NCBI GenBank assembly: GCA_023653785.1
Contig: JAMKCH010007254.1
Location: 17,799 to 81,798 of the forward strand
Source: Ophioderma brevispina
Taxonomy: Eukaryota > Echinodermata > Ophiuroidea > Amphilepidida > Ophiodermatidae
Direction of reading: 5' to 3'
Length of the DNA: 64,000 nt
A program made the translations under genes and the position numbers. Below are positions 54,266 through 64,000 of the stretch, piece by piece. The notes beneath the pieces are model-generated. The model did no database searches. It was not told the DNA's origin and worked only from the letters and a program-made list of their open reading frames with translations. How positions within the stretch are numbered: position 1 is the first letter of the stretch; each line of letters opens with the position of its first letter.

Positions 54266-55390
54266 TCAAGATAAAATGCTGCAGTGATTCTTTGGCACCT
54301 GGCTGAAAGTAAACGATTGAAAGGAAGAAATATTAGTTACTTTACCCTTTTTTACAAAATGTAAACACACAAATTGTTTTCAAATTGTGGAAGTTCTTTC
54401 AGTAATGGGTCAAGTCTGAATATTTTTTTCAGCGTTGGTTCCATTTTAAGAGTTACCGCTAACAAGAGGCATTAGGCGATACACATTAATTATAACAGGA
54501 TTCTCTTCATGATTTTCCTTATCAATTTTGGGGGGGATTGCGTTTGACTGATTTTACCTAAATTAAAAGGTTGTGGTTCCCTAAGATAATTTGAAAAGAA
54601 AAGGTTTTCCAAATAATTAAAACGAATTTCTTAAAAATTATATATTTAAATATATTGTCAGACCAATATTATTTTATCAGAAAACAAAAATGTGTAGCCA
54701 TTTAATGTGTGTTGATTATTAATGTATTCGAGGAAAAGAAAAGAAACTGATGTTTATTGAGTTCATGGTTTTATGGCAATATTTTTTGGGCAATGTATTA
54801 ACGAATCTGCAAGTATGTTACGCCCAGTTGTCTCACGATTAAAAAATTACCTAAAAAATGCTGTTTTGACAAACAAAAAAATGCTGTTTTTGAAATAATC
54901 TCAGCCATGTACGGTAGAGTTTGCATATGTATATAATATAGGTCGTTGAATAACATGGCTTTGGTTTTCATTGAAAAAGGCGGATGAAACGGAAGGTAAG
55001 TAATAAGTGATATGTTGTCCACCTTTCTTTATTTGAAACAATGATGAACATACGATCAAAGTTAATGAACACGCACTGTAGAAGCTCACGATTATTTGTG
55101 AACGAGGGCAGGTATTTCATGCTTTTACGTCATGAACAAATTACTTAATTGAGAGGTGATTTTAGCCCTGAAAATCGTTTCAAACTGGTGGGTAATATAA
55201 ATAATGGTCCTGCACGCCACAGATGAAAAAGGAATATGAAGTGTTTTTATTCTTCGCATAGCAGGCCGATGGTTAATATCTTTAGGGTGTTTCCATAAGG
55301 AAACCGGGTGGTTTATATTCGTTAAGGTCCCCCGTTAATGGTTTCCGAATTCATACGGTGTCAGAAAAGTATGTCAGAAAAGGGTGTCAC
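54266..55390. other. Block B terminal sequence without gene
   Basis: Counterpart of A 36870-37855. Ends in a rearranged GGGTGTTTCC MITE (55290-55405): GGGTGTTTCCATAAGG, TTTCCGAATTCATACGG and AGAAAAGGGTGTCACCTGAT. Confidence 0.6.
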
Positions 55391-55589
55391 CTGATGGAAA
55401 ACCACCCATATCTTAGCTATTGCTTGCTGAAGTTTATGTGTATTCATTTGGGTTACGATATGGGGAAAAGAACCAGCAAATTTCACATCAAACTAATGGG
55501 TTGCAAGTTTTTATTACTGAACGGTTACGGGTATGGATTTTAGTAAATATTTCATTAATTCACAACTGGGTTTTGTCTGCTCACTTGAT

Positions 55590-55930
55590 GTGGTTTAAAA
55601 GGACCATGGCCCGGAGCGCTAAAAGCCTCGTCCCCAGGGACCCCAAAATTTGACCGGAATGTCCCCTTTTTGGAATTGGAACAAAGCTACTATTTTTCTT
55701 CATTTATCCTGTGAAATTTAGGGCTTAAAGGATGTTTAGTTGGAGGTTGAACGAAAATAGGCCCAGTTGACTCCACCAATATTGATTTACACAGCACTTA
55801 GGGGGCTTACAAATATCGACGCGAAAATTTACAGATGGAGTTTTGGGGTGAATCCATTCTATCAAGTTGAAAACTTCATCTACTTAAATCGTGCCCTCCC
55901 CCCCTTTAGTCATGATTCTTCTTGCTAGGC
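55590..55930. repeat. Repeat shared with 20790-21180
   Basis: See the earlier copy; same order of shared words (GGCCCGGA, GCCTCGTCCC, CCAATATTGATTTACACAG). Confidence 0.65.
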
Positions 55931-56915
55931 TCTGTGGAGGTGGAACTTTAAAAAAAAAGATGTGTAAGGAACAGATAAAATCGAACTTGCAAAAATAGTA
56001 TGTGTGCATGGATACCCTCAAGGTTTGAATACAATCTAGTTTCAGGCGGTATTCGGGAAAACCATGAATATACCTATCCTGGGAAACCTTAAGGAAGTTA
56101 TATGTATTTTTTTTATGCGTGTCAGTTCAAAGTTTTAGTTTTTTAGACGATTCTATTTGTGTTTTGGGAGGTTTGCTCGTTTATCCATGCCCTTTATGTG
56201 CGTGGATTAAAGCCAACATTCTTGCCATGGATTCACCTGAAATCGATTGCTATTCATAAGATTTAATCCGTTCATTGATTAGTGGCAAAACCAAGAGGTT
56301 CTATATAGATAGAGAGGCAAACGTTACGTAATCTTTAGAAATACACCGTCTCGCATGTTTTCCAACCACAAAGAAAACATAGAGTACCAACAATAGAAAG
56401 CATGGCTGCCTCCGCTTCTTCCACGTTTGTTATACTGGGGTGCCGCTTTGCATATGATACACTAATCGGTAGTGATACGAAATTAATGTATGTGTTAGAG
56501 GTGGCCAGTGTAATACTAGTGTACCTGGATCATTGTGCTCAAGATACTCTTTTTTTCTCACTAATGCATCGCGCTTAGGTGAAAAGATGTATCATTGAGC
56601 GGTTTTTTAAATCCAAGACTATGATGTGGTCATTTCAAGTCGTTGTGTGGCCATGGTAGTACAAAATTTAACCACCAATAGCACCAACATCCAACAACTG
56701 ATATTTTGGCGGATTGTTTGTATCGAATTGACATATGTGGTGTATACAAGCCCCAAACTAATAATTATTCCCGTGCATATCAAAATGTAGCGGCCCATCA
56801 CGGACGACGGTTTTTAGAATGGTGTTTCATTAAAAACCCTTGGGCAAAACCCCCAAGATATATCATTAAATGCAAATCCCCTGGGCAGGAAAAATCTCTT
56901 TATGTGCATTTGACC
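55931..56915. other. Intergenic, nothing recognised
   Basis: No gene or repeat structure supported. Frames 56619-56801 (-) and 56706-56930 (+) overlap and have no motif. Confidence 0.5.
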
Positions 56916-57985
56916 CTTGAAATCACATAAAAGCTTGAATCAAAATTAAAACTTGAAATCAAAATTAAAAGCTTGAAGCAAAATTACAGCTTGAAATCAA
57001 AATTAAAACTTGAAATCAAAATTAAAAGCTTGAAATCAAAATGAAAAGCTTGAAATCAAAATTAAAAGCTGAAATCAAACTTAAAAGCTTGAAATCAAAC
57101 TTAAAAGCTTAAATCAAAATTAAAAGCTTGAAATCAAAATTGAAAAGCTGTGAAATCAAAATTAAAAGCTTGAAATCAAAATTAAAAGCTTGAAATCAAA
57201 ATTAAAAGCTTGAATCAAAATTAAAAGCTGAAATCATTAATATGAAAAGCTTGAACACAAATTAAAAGCTTGAAATCAAAATTAAAAAGCTTGAAATCAA
57301 AATGAAAAGCTGAAATCAAAATTAAAAGCTTAATCATAATTAAAAGCTTGAAATCAAATTAAAAAGCTTGAAAGCAAAATTAAAAAGCTTGAAATCACAA
57401 TTAAAAGCTTGAAATCAAAATTAAAAGCTGAAATCAAAATTAAAAGCTTGAAAAAATCAAATTAAAAGCTTGAAATCAAAATTAAAAGCTTTAAATCATA
57501 ATTAAAGCATTTTGGAAATCAAAATTAAAAGCTTGAAATCAAAATTAAAAGCTTAAATCAAAATTAAAAAAATCCTGAAAGCAAATTAAAAGCTTGAAAT
57601 CAAAATAAAAGCTTGAACTCGAATTAAAAGCTTAAATCGAATTAAAAGCTTGAAATCGAAATTAAAAGATTGAAATCGAAATTAAAAGCTTGAAATCTAA
57701 ATTAAAGCTTGAAATCGAATTAAAAGCTTGAATCGAAATTAAAAGCTTGAATCGAAATTACAAAAAGCTTGAAATCGAAATTAAAAAGCTTGAAATCGAA
57801 ATTAAAAGCTTGAAATCGAAAATTAAAAGCTTGAAATCGAAATTAAAAGCTTGAATCGAAATTCACAGCTTTGAATCGAAATTAAAAGCTTGAAATCAAA
57901 ATTAAAAGCTTGAAATCAAAATTAAACAGCTTGATATCACATTAAAAGCTTAAATCAAAATCAAAGCTTGAAATCAAAATACAAG
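56916..57985. repeat. Minisatellite, ~20-bp unit, ~54 copies
   Basis: Unit ATTAAAAGCTTGAAATCAAA with frequent single-base gaps, giving an AAGCTT hexamer roughly every 20 bp. A sub-array at about 57605-57890 uses ATCGAAATTAAAAGCTTGAA, that is CGAA in place of CAAA, showing local spread of a variant. No coding or promoter signal. Confidence 0.97.
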
Positions 57986-58179
57986 CTCCCTATGCGAAAA
58001 TGGGCGAGGGCAAGAAATTTGCACATAAGAGGTTTGAAAATTGCGTCAATAAAAGAACCGTTTTCCAACTTATTATCTACTCCACTATAATTTTTTCTTT
58101 TTTTTTAATTTCGGTATCACCACATCACTTCCAATGAAACCACGTCGCCCGGCCCTCGGCAATATGCATAATTGACCCT

Positions 58180-58800
58180 GAATGACTTTTTGACCCTCTG
58201 TGACCCCACATCAGACCCTTGTCTCATGTATAAGCATACAAGATAAACTTGATCTGTTACTCTTTACTGCTACTAAAGCCTGGACTACTGAAACCCTATA
58301 CAAGTTGAATGATCCTAATGACCCCTAAATACTTTTACCTCATCTGTGACCCCACGTAACGCCCTGCCTCAATGTAGAAGCATACCAAGTATGAACTTGT
58401 TCGATCACTGCACTAAAAAGCTAGACAACATTTTAACAACAAGTGTAGAACCACATGCCCAAGATATAATGACCAAGTGACCCCTAAATGACTTAACCTG
58501 TTCAACTGTGGCCCACAAAAGGACCTCCTTGTCTCATTGAAGATACCAATAAAATATGAACTTCATCATCCAACAAGCACAAAAAAACTACACATTTGAA
58601 CAACAAGTGTTATACCACCGACATAGGATACAATGACCCTAATTGACCCTGAATGAACTTTGACCTCCTCATATGTTTCCCCAATAAAACCTTGCCTCAA
58701 TGGATAAGCATACAACAGTATGAACTCGATTCATCACTGCACTAAAAAGCTAGGACAACATTTTAAACCAAAAGTGTATTACCAAAAGTTTGACATACAA
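58180..58800. repeat. Tandem repeat, ~160-bp unit, four copies
   Basis: Units share AATGAC(C)CCTGAATGACTTT, TGTGACCCCAC(A/G)T, CCTTG(T/C)CTCAATG, AAGCATAC.A.TATGAACT, CACTGCACTAAAAAGCTAG and AACAACAAGTGT. Starts are near 58172, 58330, 58488 and 58643. Units are diverged by about a quarter. A direct relationship to a coding family is not seen. Confidence 0.85.
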
Positions 58801-59200
58801 ACAGACTGGGGACCATGACTGACTGACACACGAATTATGCTGACATTTTGATCGTTCCATCTCATATGTTACAAGAAAAAGAAAAACATGTTAAACAAAT
58901 AGTAAATTACCCTACTACAGGCTTGAACATTTTGGTAGACAACTAGCAAAAATACCTAATACAGGCTGGAAGCCCTAATAGTCCATGCCAACGGTACACC
59001 GATGGCCACAGAAAGCCCATGCACCTTTTGAAGAATTTAGAAATGTCCTGCTATATCTAGGACATTTAACCTTTAACACATCAAGTCTAAAAAGGTTCAA
59101 GGTCATCCTGGGGTGTAAACAACTTAGGGAATGCACAGATTCTTTTCCAAAATGGGCTCAAAGTCTTCATTCTGTTTGATATAATGTCAAATATAGGTTA
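58801..59200. other. Intergenic, nothing recognised
   Basis: Contains two similar words (TACTACAGGCTTGAACATTT, TAATACAGGCTGGAAGCCCT). No gene. Confidence 0.45.
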
Positions 59201-59580
59201 CACTTTGTTGGACATTTGTGGTATAAATTAGGGGGAAATAATGGAGAAGGTCCACCGGGTCTATGGGGCTGTTAATCATTTTAGTCTCTGTTAGATACTT
59301 AGCAATGATTGACATGAGGTAACTGTTTATTTTCTGTTTTAACATTCCAATACGAACAATTTTGAAAACCAATTGAAACAAATCGGATCGTTGTAAATAT
59401 TTAATCCCATGATTATGACCTTGAACAATTTTGGTTCTGTAGTGTAAACACAAAAGTTGCAGGTATAGCAAACTATACTTTTTTTAAAACCTAGAGACAA
59501 GATAACACTTCTATACATATTTCAAATCCACATGAAAACCATTTACAATCATTACCCCTGTTTTACATTACCCCCCTTCC
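59200..59580. repeat. Fragment of the foldback family at 20030-21640
   Basis: Shares GTCCACCGGGTCTATGGG, TTGAAACAAATCGGA, GTAAATATTTAATCCCATGA-type sequence, GACCTTGAACAATTTTGG and CAAATCCACATGAAAACCAT with 21170-21600. Confidence 0.6.
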
Positions 59581-61280
59581 CTATCTACAACTGCTCAATG
59601 AGCCAAAGTGGCATCATCCAGAATTGGAATCAGCAGGTCAATGTTGCCTAGAACCCCCATCAAACAATTGGGTGGACGCTGCGCAAAAGTCATTATGGTC
59701 GCGCACCGGGAATATTCGGTTACTTCATAATCCAAGGTTATTATGCGGTAGGTCTGCCTATCTGCGCTGTTATTTCGTGACCACATCAAGGGCCAAAAAA
59801 GACAAAAACCCGATGTGAAATTACTAACAATTACTAAAATCCAATTAACCGTCATATTCTCCAAATAAAACTTGCCCATTTCTTTGAAAATTAATAGAAT
59901 GTTTATTCAATTGATGGCGCTAACAATGGCGCTTCTCGCTAAGGATAAAACAACGGTCTGGGTGCCACGAAAAACTGGCGAATTCTAGTAATGTGGAGTC
60001 CTAACCTAATATTGTGTTCTCCATGTGTAATTAATGATCACCATTTTCATCGCCAAATCAAGTAGCATCATCATAAGGTACGGTTTACTCCGGGTCTGTT
60101 GTCTCATGGTTAGCTAAGATACTCTCTATGAGGGAACTCCAAGTTTCTTACACCGGAATACGGAAAGAGAAAAAAATTCAGACTCCTTTATCTGGATGCG
60201 GAGGACAGACTTGTTACTTGCCACGCGTGAAAAAGGCTTCAGCTGTTATCACCTCCCCGATTCAGATCTTGTTATTACGTAAAAACACAAAATACCGTCC
60301 TCGTTTACGATAATTCTTGAGCTTCGCTAGTAAGTGTTCCAATTAACTTTGTAAAAAAAGTGATTCTTGTGGCACCGACCGGTCAAACCGGGTAGACCAC
60401 GAGGAATCAAACCCCGTTGGGTTTTTTTGTGGTAACACCATGCTTTACTGTCCGATGAATAAAACCATCCGGAAGTGGTTGTTTGATAAATCATGTTTAC
60501 CCATAAGGGCGCTGATTTTTACTTAATCATCAGGTTAATATAATAAAAGCTTTACAACCATACAAAAACATAAATTTTGGAAAATCTTGAGGGCGCACTT
60601 ATTTTCCAAATAGCCAAGTGCATCTTTAAAGAAGAGAGTCAAAGACCCTACATATGATTTTTTAGATATATTATCCACCTTTCATAATACCAACCACCTT
60701 GAAACTTATACGGAAACATCTGATACGGTAATTTATTGGCAAATTCTGAGAGCTCAATTAATACTGTTATATTAGAAATATCACTGATCATTTGCCAACA
60801 GTTTGCATAAAAAAATTCTCTATTTCAGAATTGGAAAACAAAGACCGATTCTATTAAAAGAAACAGTGATTATATTATAGATTACCATGAAAAAAACAAC
60901 TTACAATCACGGAGCCCTCAATTCCTTCTGCTGCTCTTCTGACAGATGCGTCCGAGACAGCAGCCACTTGGACAGAAACATACTGCTAATTTTTTTTCTG
61001 CAGTTTTCTGAAGATGTCAAAGTGATCTGAAAGCCCACATTGGATTAAACATCTTTTAATGATAGGAAGGTGCTAATTCAAAGATGGGGCATCTGATAGG
61101 AGAGAGTCTTAATTGAATTGAATTAATAACTCAATTGCAGACTACAAAAGGGCACCATCCCTTATAAGGAGAAGCCGTACCATACACCATATATTCCGAT
61201 ACATAATTATTAACCACATATCCGGTGGTTCATCGAAAAACGGAATTATATTAACTACAATAATAATTAAAACCATGTAT
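59581..61280. other. Intergenic, nothing recognised
   Basis: No gene or clear repeat. A short imperfect palindrome (GGTCAAACCGGGTAGACC) lies near 60384. Confidence 0.5.
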
Positions 61281-61282
61281 TG

Positions 61283-61486
61283 TGACCAATGCGCTATTGA
61301 AATGCGCGCTGGTGTGTAACGTGTTATGCGATACGGTCGGAACGTTTGCGTCATACATGCATCGGAAAATACACATTATGACAGCGGTCTCGTGTAAGGT
61401 GTATGGCGCTATGTGGCCCGTCCGGTATCTCAATACACAAATACATATCCATAACACTAGCGCGAATTTCAATAGCGCATGGTTAG
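61283..61486. mobile_element. Palindromic MITE-like element
   Basis: ACCAATGCGCTATTGAAATG..GCGCT at left (61284-61310) pairs with AGCGCGAATTTCAATAGCGC and ATGGTTA at right (61459-61486). Weaker pairing continues inward (GTGTAACGTGTTATG, CATAACAC). No coding. Confidence 0.75.
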
Positions 61487-61489
61487 GCA

Positions 61490-62120
61490 AAATGATTTAA
61501 TTCAGTATTATGGTTAGTTTAATTCAGATTATACATGAGACCACTCGATCTTTTTCACTAATTATTTTATAACGTATATTTATCAGTTATTCTTAGTACG
61601 GTTCTCTTTAATCAAGGTCATTCTAACAACCATTAACAATTTTATTAGCTGAGGTACAGAATCATGAAACCAATTATAACCTCATAAAGTTCCCCTTTGA
61701 TTTTAAATGTGGCTCTATACAAAGGAATAGAAGGTTTTATCCCCATAAGCATATGATTAGATTAGCTTGGTTTTCAACCAATATCAAATGAATGTTAATA
61801 ACCGTGTATATACTATACGTGAATCAAAAAAAAATGTGGAAGGATTAAAAATGAACTTGACCTTAATGCAATTAATCATAGATTTTTTGTCGTTTAATAT
61901 AATACTTTCATTGTGAAAAAAATGAAAGAAATCGACTGAAAAATACGGTAGATATGGCAAGTTTTTTTTAAGCACACCCTGCACCCCTTTTTTTCTCAAA
62001 GTCCTCTGGGCTTTCCACACATAAACTGTTTTTGTGAGATGTCAACTAAACAGAATAATCATGATGTCTTTGTCAACTTATTGTTACTTTTCTTGATTAT
62101 TTCAATAACGGATTAATCAT
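61490..62120. other. Intergenic, nothing recognised
   Basis: AT-rich, no supported feature. Confidence 0.5.
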
Positions 62121-62122
62121 CA

Positions 62123-62387
62123 CTGTTAGAAAAAAGTAACGGTAGAATACCGGAATCCCAAGCTGCCAGTTTCTACCGTTAACATACGGTGCATCGTAGA
62201 AAGTACCTTTATTGTATTTAACATGTTAAAATAGATCTTGAGCATTTTAATGACCTCTAAAACGTATCTTCCAATCATAACGGCAAATTCATCTTACTAT
62301 GCTGTTATTTAACGGTAGAATACCGGCAGCTGGGATTCCGGTACTCATGGTATTTTACCGTTAAATACCAGGAATTTTTAACAGTGT
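62123..62387. mobile_element. MITE with CACTGTTA ends
   Basis: Begins CACTGTTAGAAAAAAGTAAC and ends GGAATTTTTAACAGTG. Arms of about 65 bp: AACGGTAGAATACCGGAATC and CCCAAGCTGCCAG at left, CTGGCAGCTGGGATTCCGG-type complement and TACCGTTAAATACC at right. A short segment is duplicated in the right arm. Confidence 0.85.
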
Positions 62388-62389
62388 AC

Positions 62390-63305
62390 CAATGTGCCAA
62401 CTTATGACAAATCCAAACACCAATTCACCTGTTTGCAGAGTCAATAAGCAAGATCTTCCCATTGTATAAGATTTGCTAATAGTCCCTTATTGCATAGCTT
62501 TTATCTATACCTGAATTACAGTATAGTGTTGAAAACCCTTTTCATGTGTGAACATTTACTATGCCCATTCCACAAAAAATTACAGCTACATTGATAATTG
62601 CGACTGACCGCTCAACCCCGCCCCACTTCGTTCATTTCATAATGCTATACCCCGTTTCTTAACTGTATAAATCCCATGGAATGGAGGAAAAGAAGTTGTG
62701 CTTACAACTTTGTCATATCTGCTTATATTTCAGTCGATATCTTTTTTAGATTTGTCTTTATGAAAAAAATCAACACAAAAAAATCTCTATTCAGTGACTT
62801 TATGAATGGTCAGGTCATCTGCAAGCCTTGCACTTTTTTATTCACGTAGTAAATATCTATATTTATATAAAACTGGGTTAATAACCTACATGTTAAGTAG
62901 TATGAATTTCTTACAAATGTACAGCTTTTAAAAAGGTTTCAAGAGAACTACTATGTGATTTGTGTGGTTCTATCTACCCAAAAGTCAACATAGCGATTTT
63001 TGAAAGGTCCCTAACAAATTTCGGAGGAAAAGCCAGTTACAGTTGGTTATGATTATGTCGTTGTAGGTTGATTAATTACGCCATCTCACCCGCTTCGATT
63101 TTTAGCTGTGCTTGAGTATTGGTTAATTTGGTAGGCTTTATTGTTTTGACCTATTTGTCTAACAGATTTCATATCGGATGGCTCGTACTTTGCACTTCAA
63201 ACCAATTTTGTTATCATGAAATCAGAGTGGTAAGTTACATTTTCTCCTAACAGTTTTCATTTCATTCAAAAAATAAAGGTTAGGAGAATCAAAAGTGCCA
63301 TCATG
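62390..63305. other. Intergenic, nothing recognised
   Basis: No gene or repeat structure supported. Confidence 0.5.
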
Positions 63306-63308
63306 CAG

Positions 63309-63520
63309 ACACTATGAGTTACGATACGCTCATCCCACCAAGACACAGTTTCAGTGTGTTGTACTGTTGTACTACATTGGCAGGAACTACCTTGTGTTAT
63401 CTTGTACAGTTAGATACTAAACCCCAAAATCTATGGGGTGTCTTTTTTCTCCCTCCCTTGGGTGGCCTGTGGCCAGTACGTACTGTGCCAAGGGAGTTGA
63501 GAATTTACTAGCTCAGAGTG
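63309..63520. mobile_element. MITE with CACTATGAG ends, fourth copy
   Basis: CACTATGAGTTACGATACGC at left and TTTACTAGCTCAGAGTG at right. Inner CCACCAAGACACAGTTTCAG pairs with TACTGTGCCAAGG. Lies outside the duplicated blocks. Confidence 0.8.
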
Positions 63521-64000
63521 CAACACGCCGCCCATCTTTTCGGCCAGTTATTCCCATTATATCCTTATGTCCTAGACAACAGTGGACAATCCTGCCAAAA
63601 GTGAAGTAGCGTATTTTTGTTGTTTGCAGGAGCAAGTTTCCACGACCCAAGGTTGGGGTGCGCTCCGTGATGTTTTGTTAAGTGGTGGTTGAAGGTCTAA
63701 GGGACGTTAGGGATATAGTCTTTCGTTTCATTTTATACTACCTACAAAGTAAGAAAAGGACTAACTGGCATTATTACCAACAATAAATTGTTTGTTCAAA
63801 CTTAATTAATTTTTATCTCCAACAGTCAGGAGAGCGTATGCTATTCACAAATCAAAAATATACCCGATATCTCACTCGGATCATATAGTCTGGGGCGCAA
63901 ACCCCATTTTTATCTGACCCCAAAAGTAGCGTCCGCACAATTTTTTTGGACTGTTTCGGCATCCTGAAGACCTACTGATTGAGAAACTGAGGGGTGCCAA
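63521..64000. other. Intergenic to window end, nothing recognised
   Basis: No supported feature. Confidence 0.5.

Larger units (their letters stand above)
38452..55390 (+). repeat. Large direct duplication, copy B
   Basis: Second copy of 24170-37855, longer by about 3.3 kb because of insertions (LINE fragments, MITEs, an internal duplication, a foldback minisatellite), while it lacks A's two LINEs. See copy A for anchors. Confidence 0.92.

Noticed and set aside
52363..54306. Frames encoding KPGFS/KTWFF repeats
   Set aside because: Direct translation of the palindromic minisatellite on either strand.
56916..57985. Possible CRISPR array (regular short repeats)
   Set aside because: Units follow each other without spacers and the context is eukaryotic; it is a minisatellite.
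60360..60430. tRNA-like or regulatory hairpin around GGTCAAACCGGGTAGACC
   Set aside because: No B box or cloverleaf can be drawn and there is no second copy in the window.

Overview
This is AT-rich eukaryotic, non-protein-coding DNA, most likely from an outbred marine invertebrate. Deuterostome-type (echinoderm, hemichordate or cephalochordate) is my weak guess, from the mix of Penelope-like elements, CR1-type LINEs and a tRNA-derived SINE with a 'CACCCAG..TATAAATGGGTACC' body. I found no host gene. Every coding signal I can defend is a broken retrotransposon. ORFs are interrupted by single-base indels, often in homopolymers, so part of the damage may be uncorrected long-read error rather than decay.

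Layout. 1-2760: intergenic sequence, one fragment of a dispersed repeat, and a LINE relic (endonuclease plus reverse transcriptase, + strand). 3200-5750: a MITE-like palindrome, a nested 1.2-kb foldback, a tRNA-derived SINE and a tandem dimer of an ACCGGTGT-ended MITE. 6200-10910: a minisatellite, a Penelope-like element (PLE) 3' part, three tandem units carrying a tRNA-like sequence, then a second PLE of another lineage flanked by a ~470-bp inverted copy of its own 3' end. 11000-23500: mostly long inverted repeats (foldback elements, some with hairpin arrays) and MITEs.

24170-55390: the dominant structure is one ~14-kb sequence present twice in direct orientation, copy A at 24170-37855 and copy B at 38452-55390. 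Between insertions the copies are almost collinear, differing mainly by 1-base indels plus scattered substitutions. They differ sharply in mobile-element content. A alone has two LINEs and a MITE. B alone has three LINE/retroelement fragments, several MITEs, an internal ~0.55-kb duplication and a 1.8-kb foldback minisatellite element. Each copy therefore supplies the empty site for the other's insertions. This is either a real tandem segmental duplication or two haplotypes of one locus joined end to end by the assembler. The sequence alone cannot decide, but the haplotype explanation fits well.

55390-64000: fragments of a foldback family, a 1.07-kb minisatellite of 20-bp units, a ~160-bp tandem repeat, and three further palindromic MITEs in otherwise featureless DNA.

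Nothing here acts as a pathway. The biology is that of a transposon-saturated intergenic region, and its most informative content is the set of paired filled and empty insertion sites.
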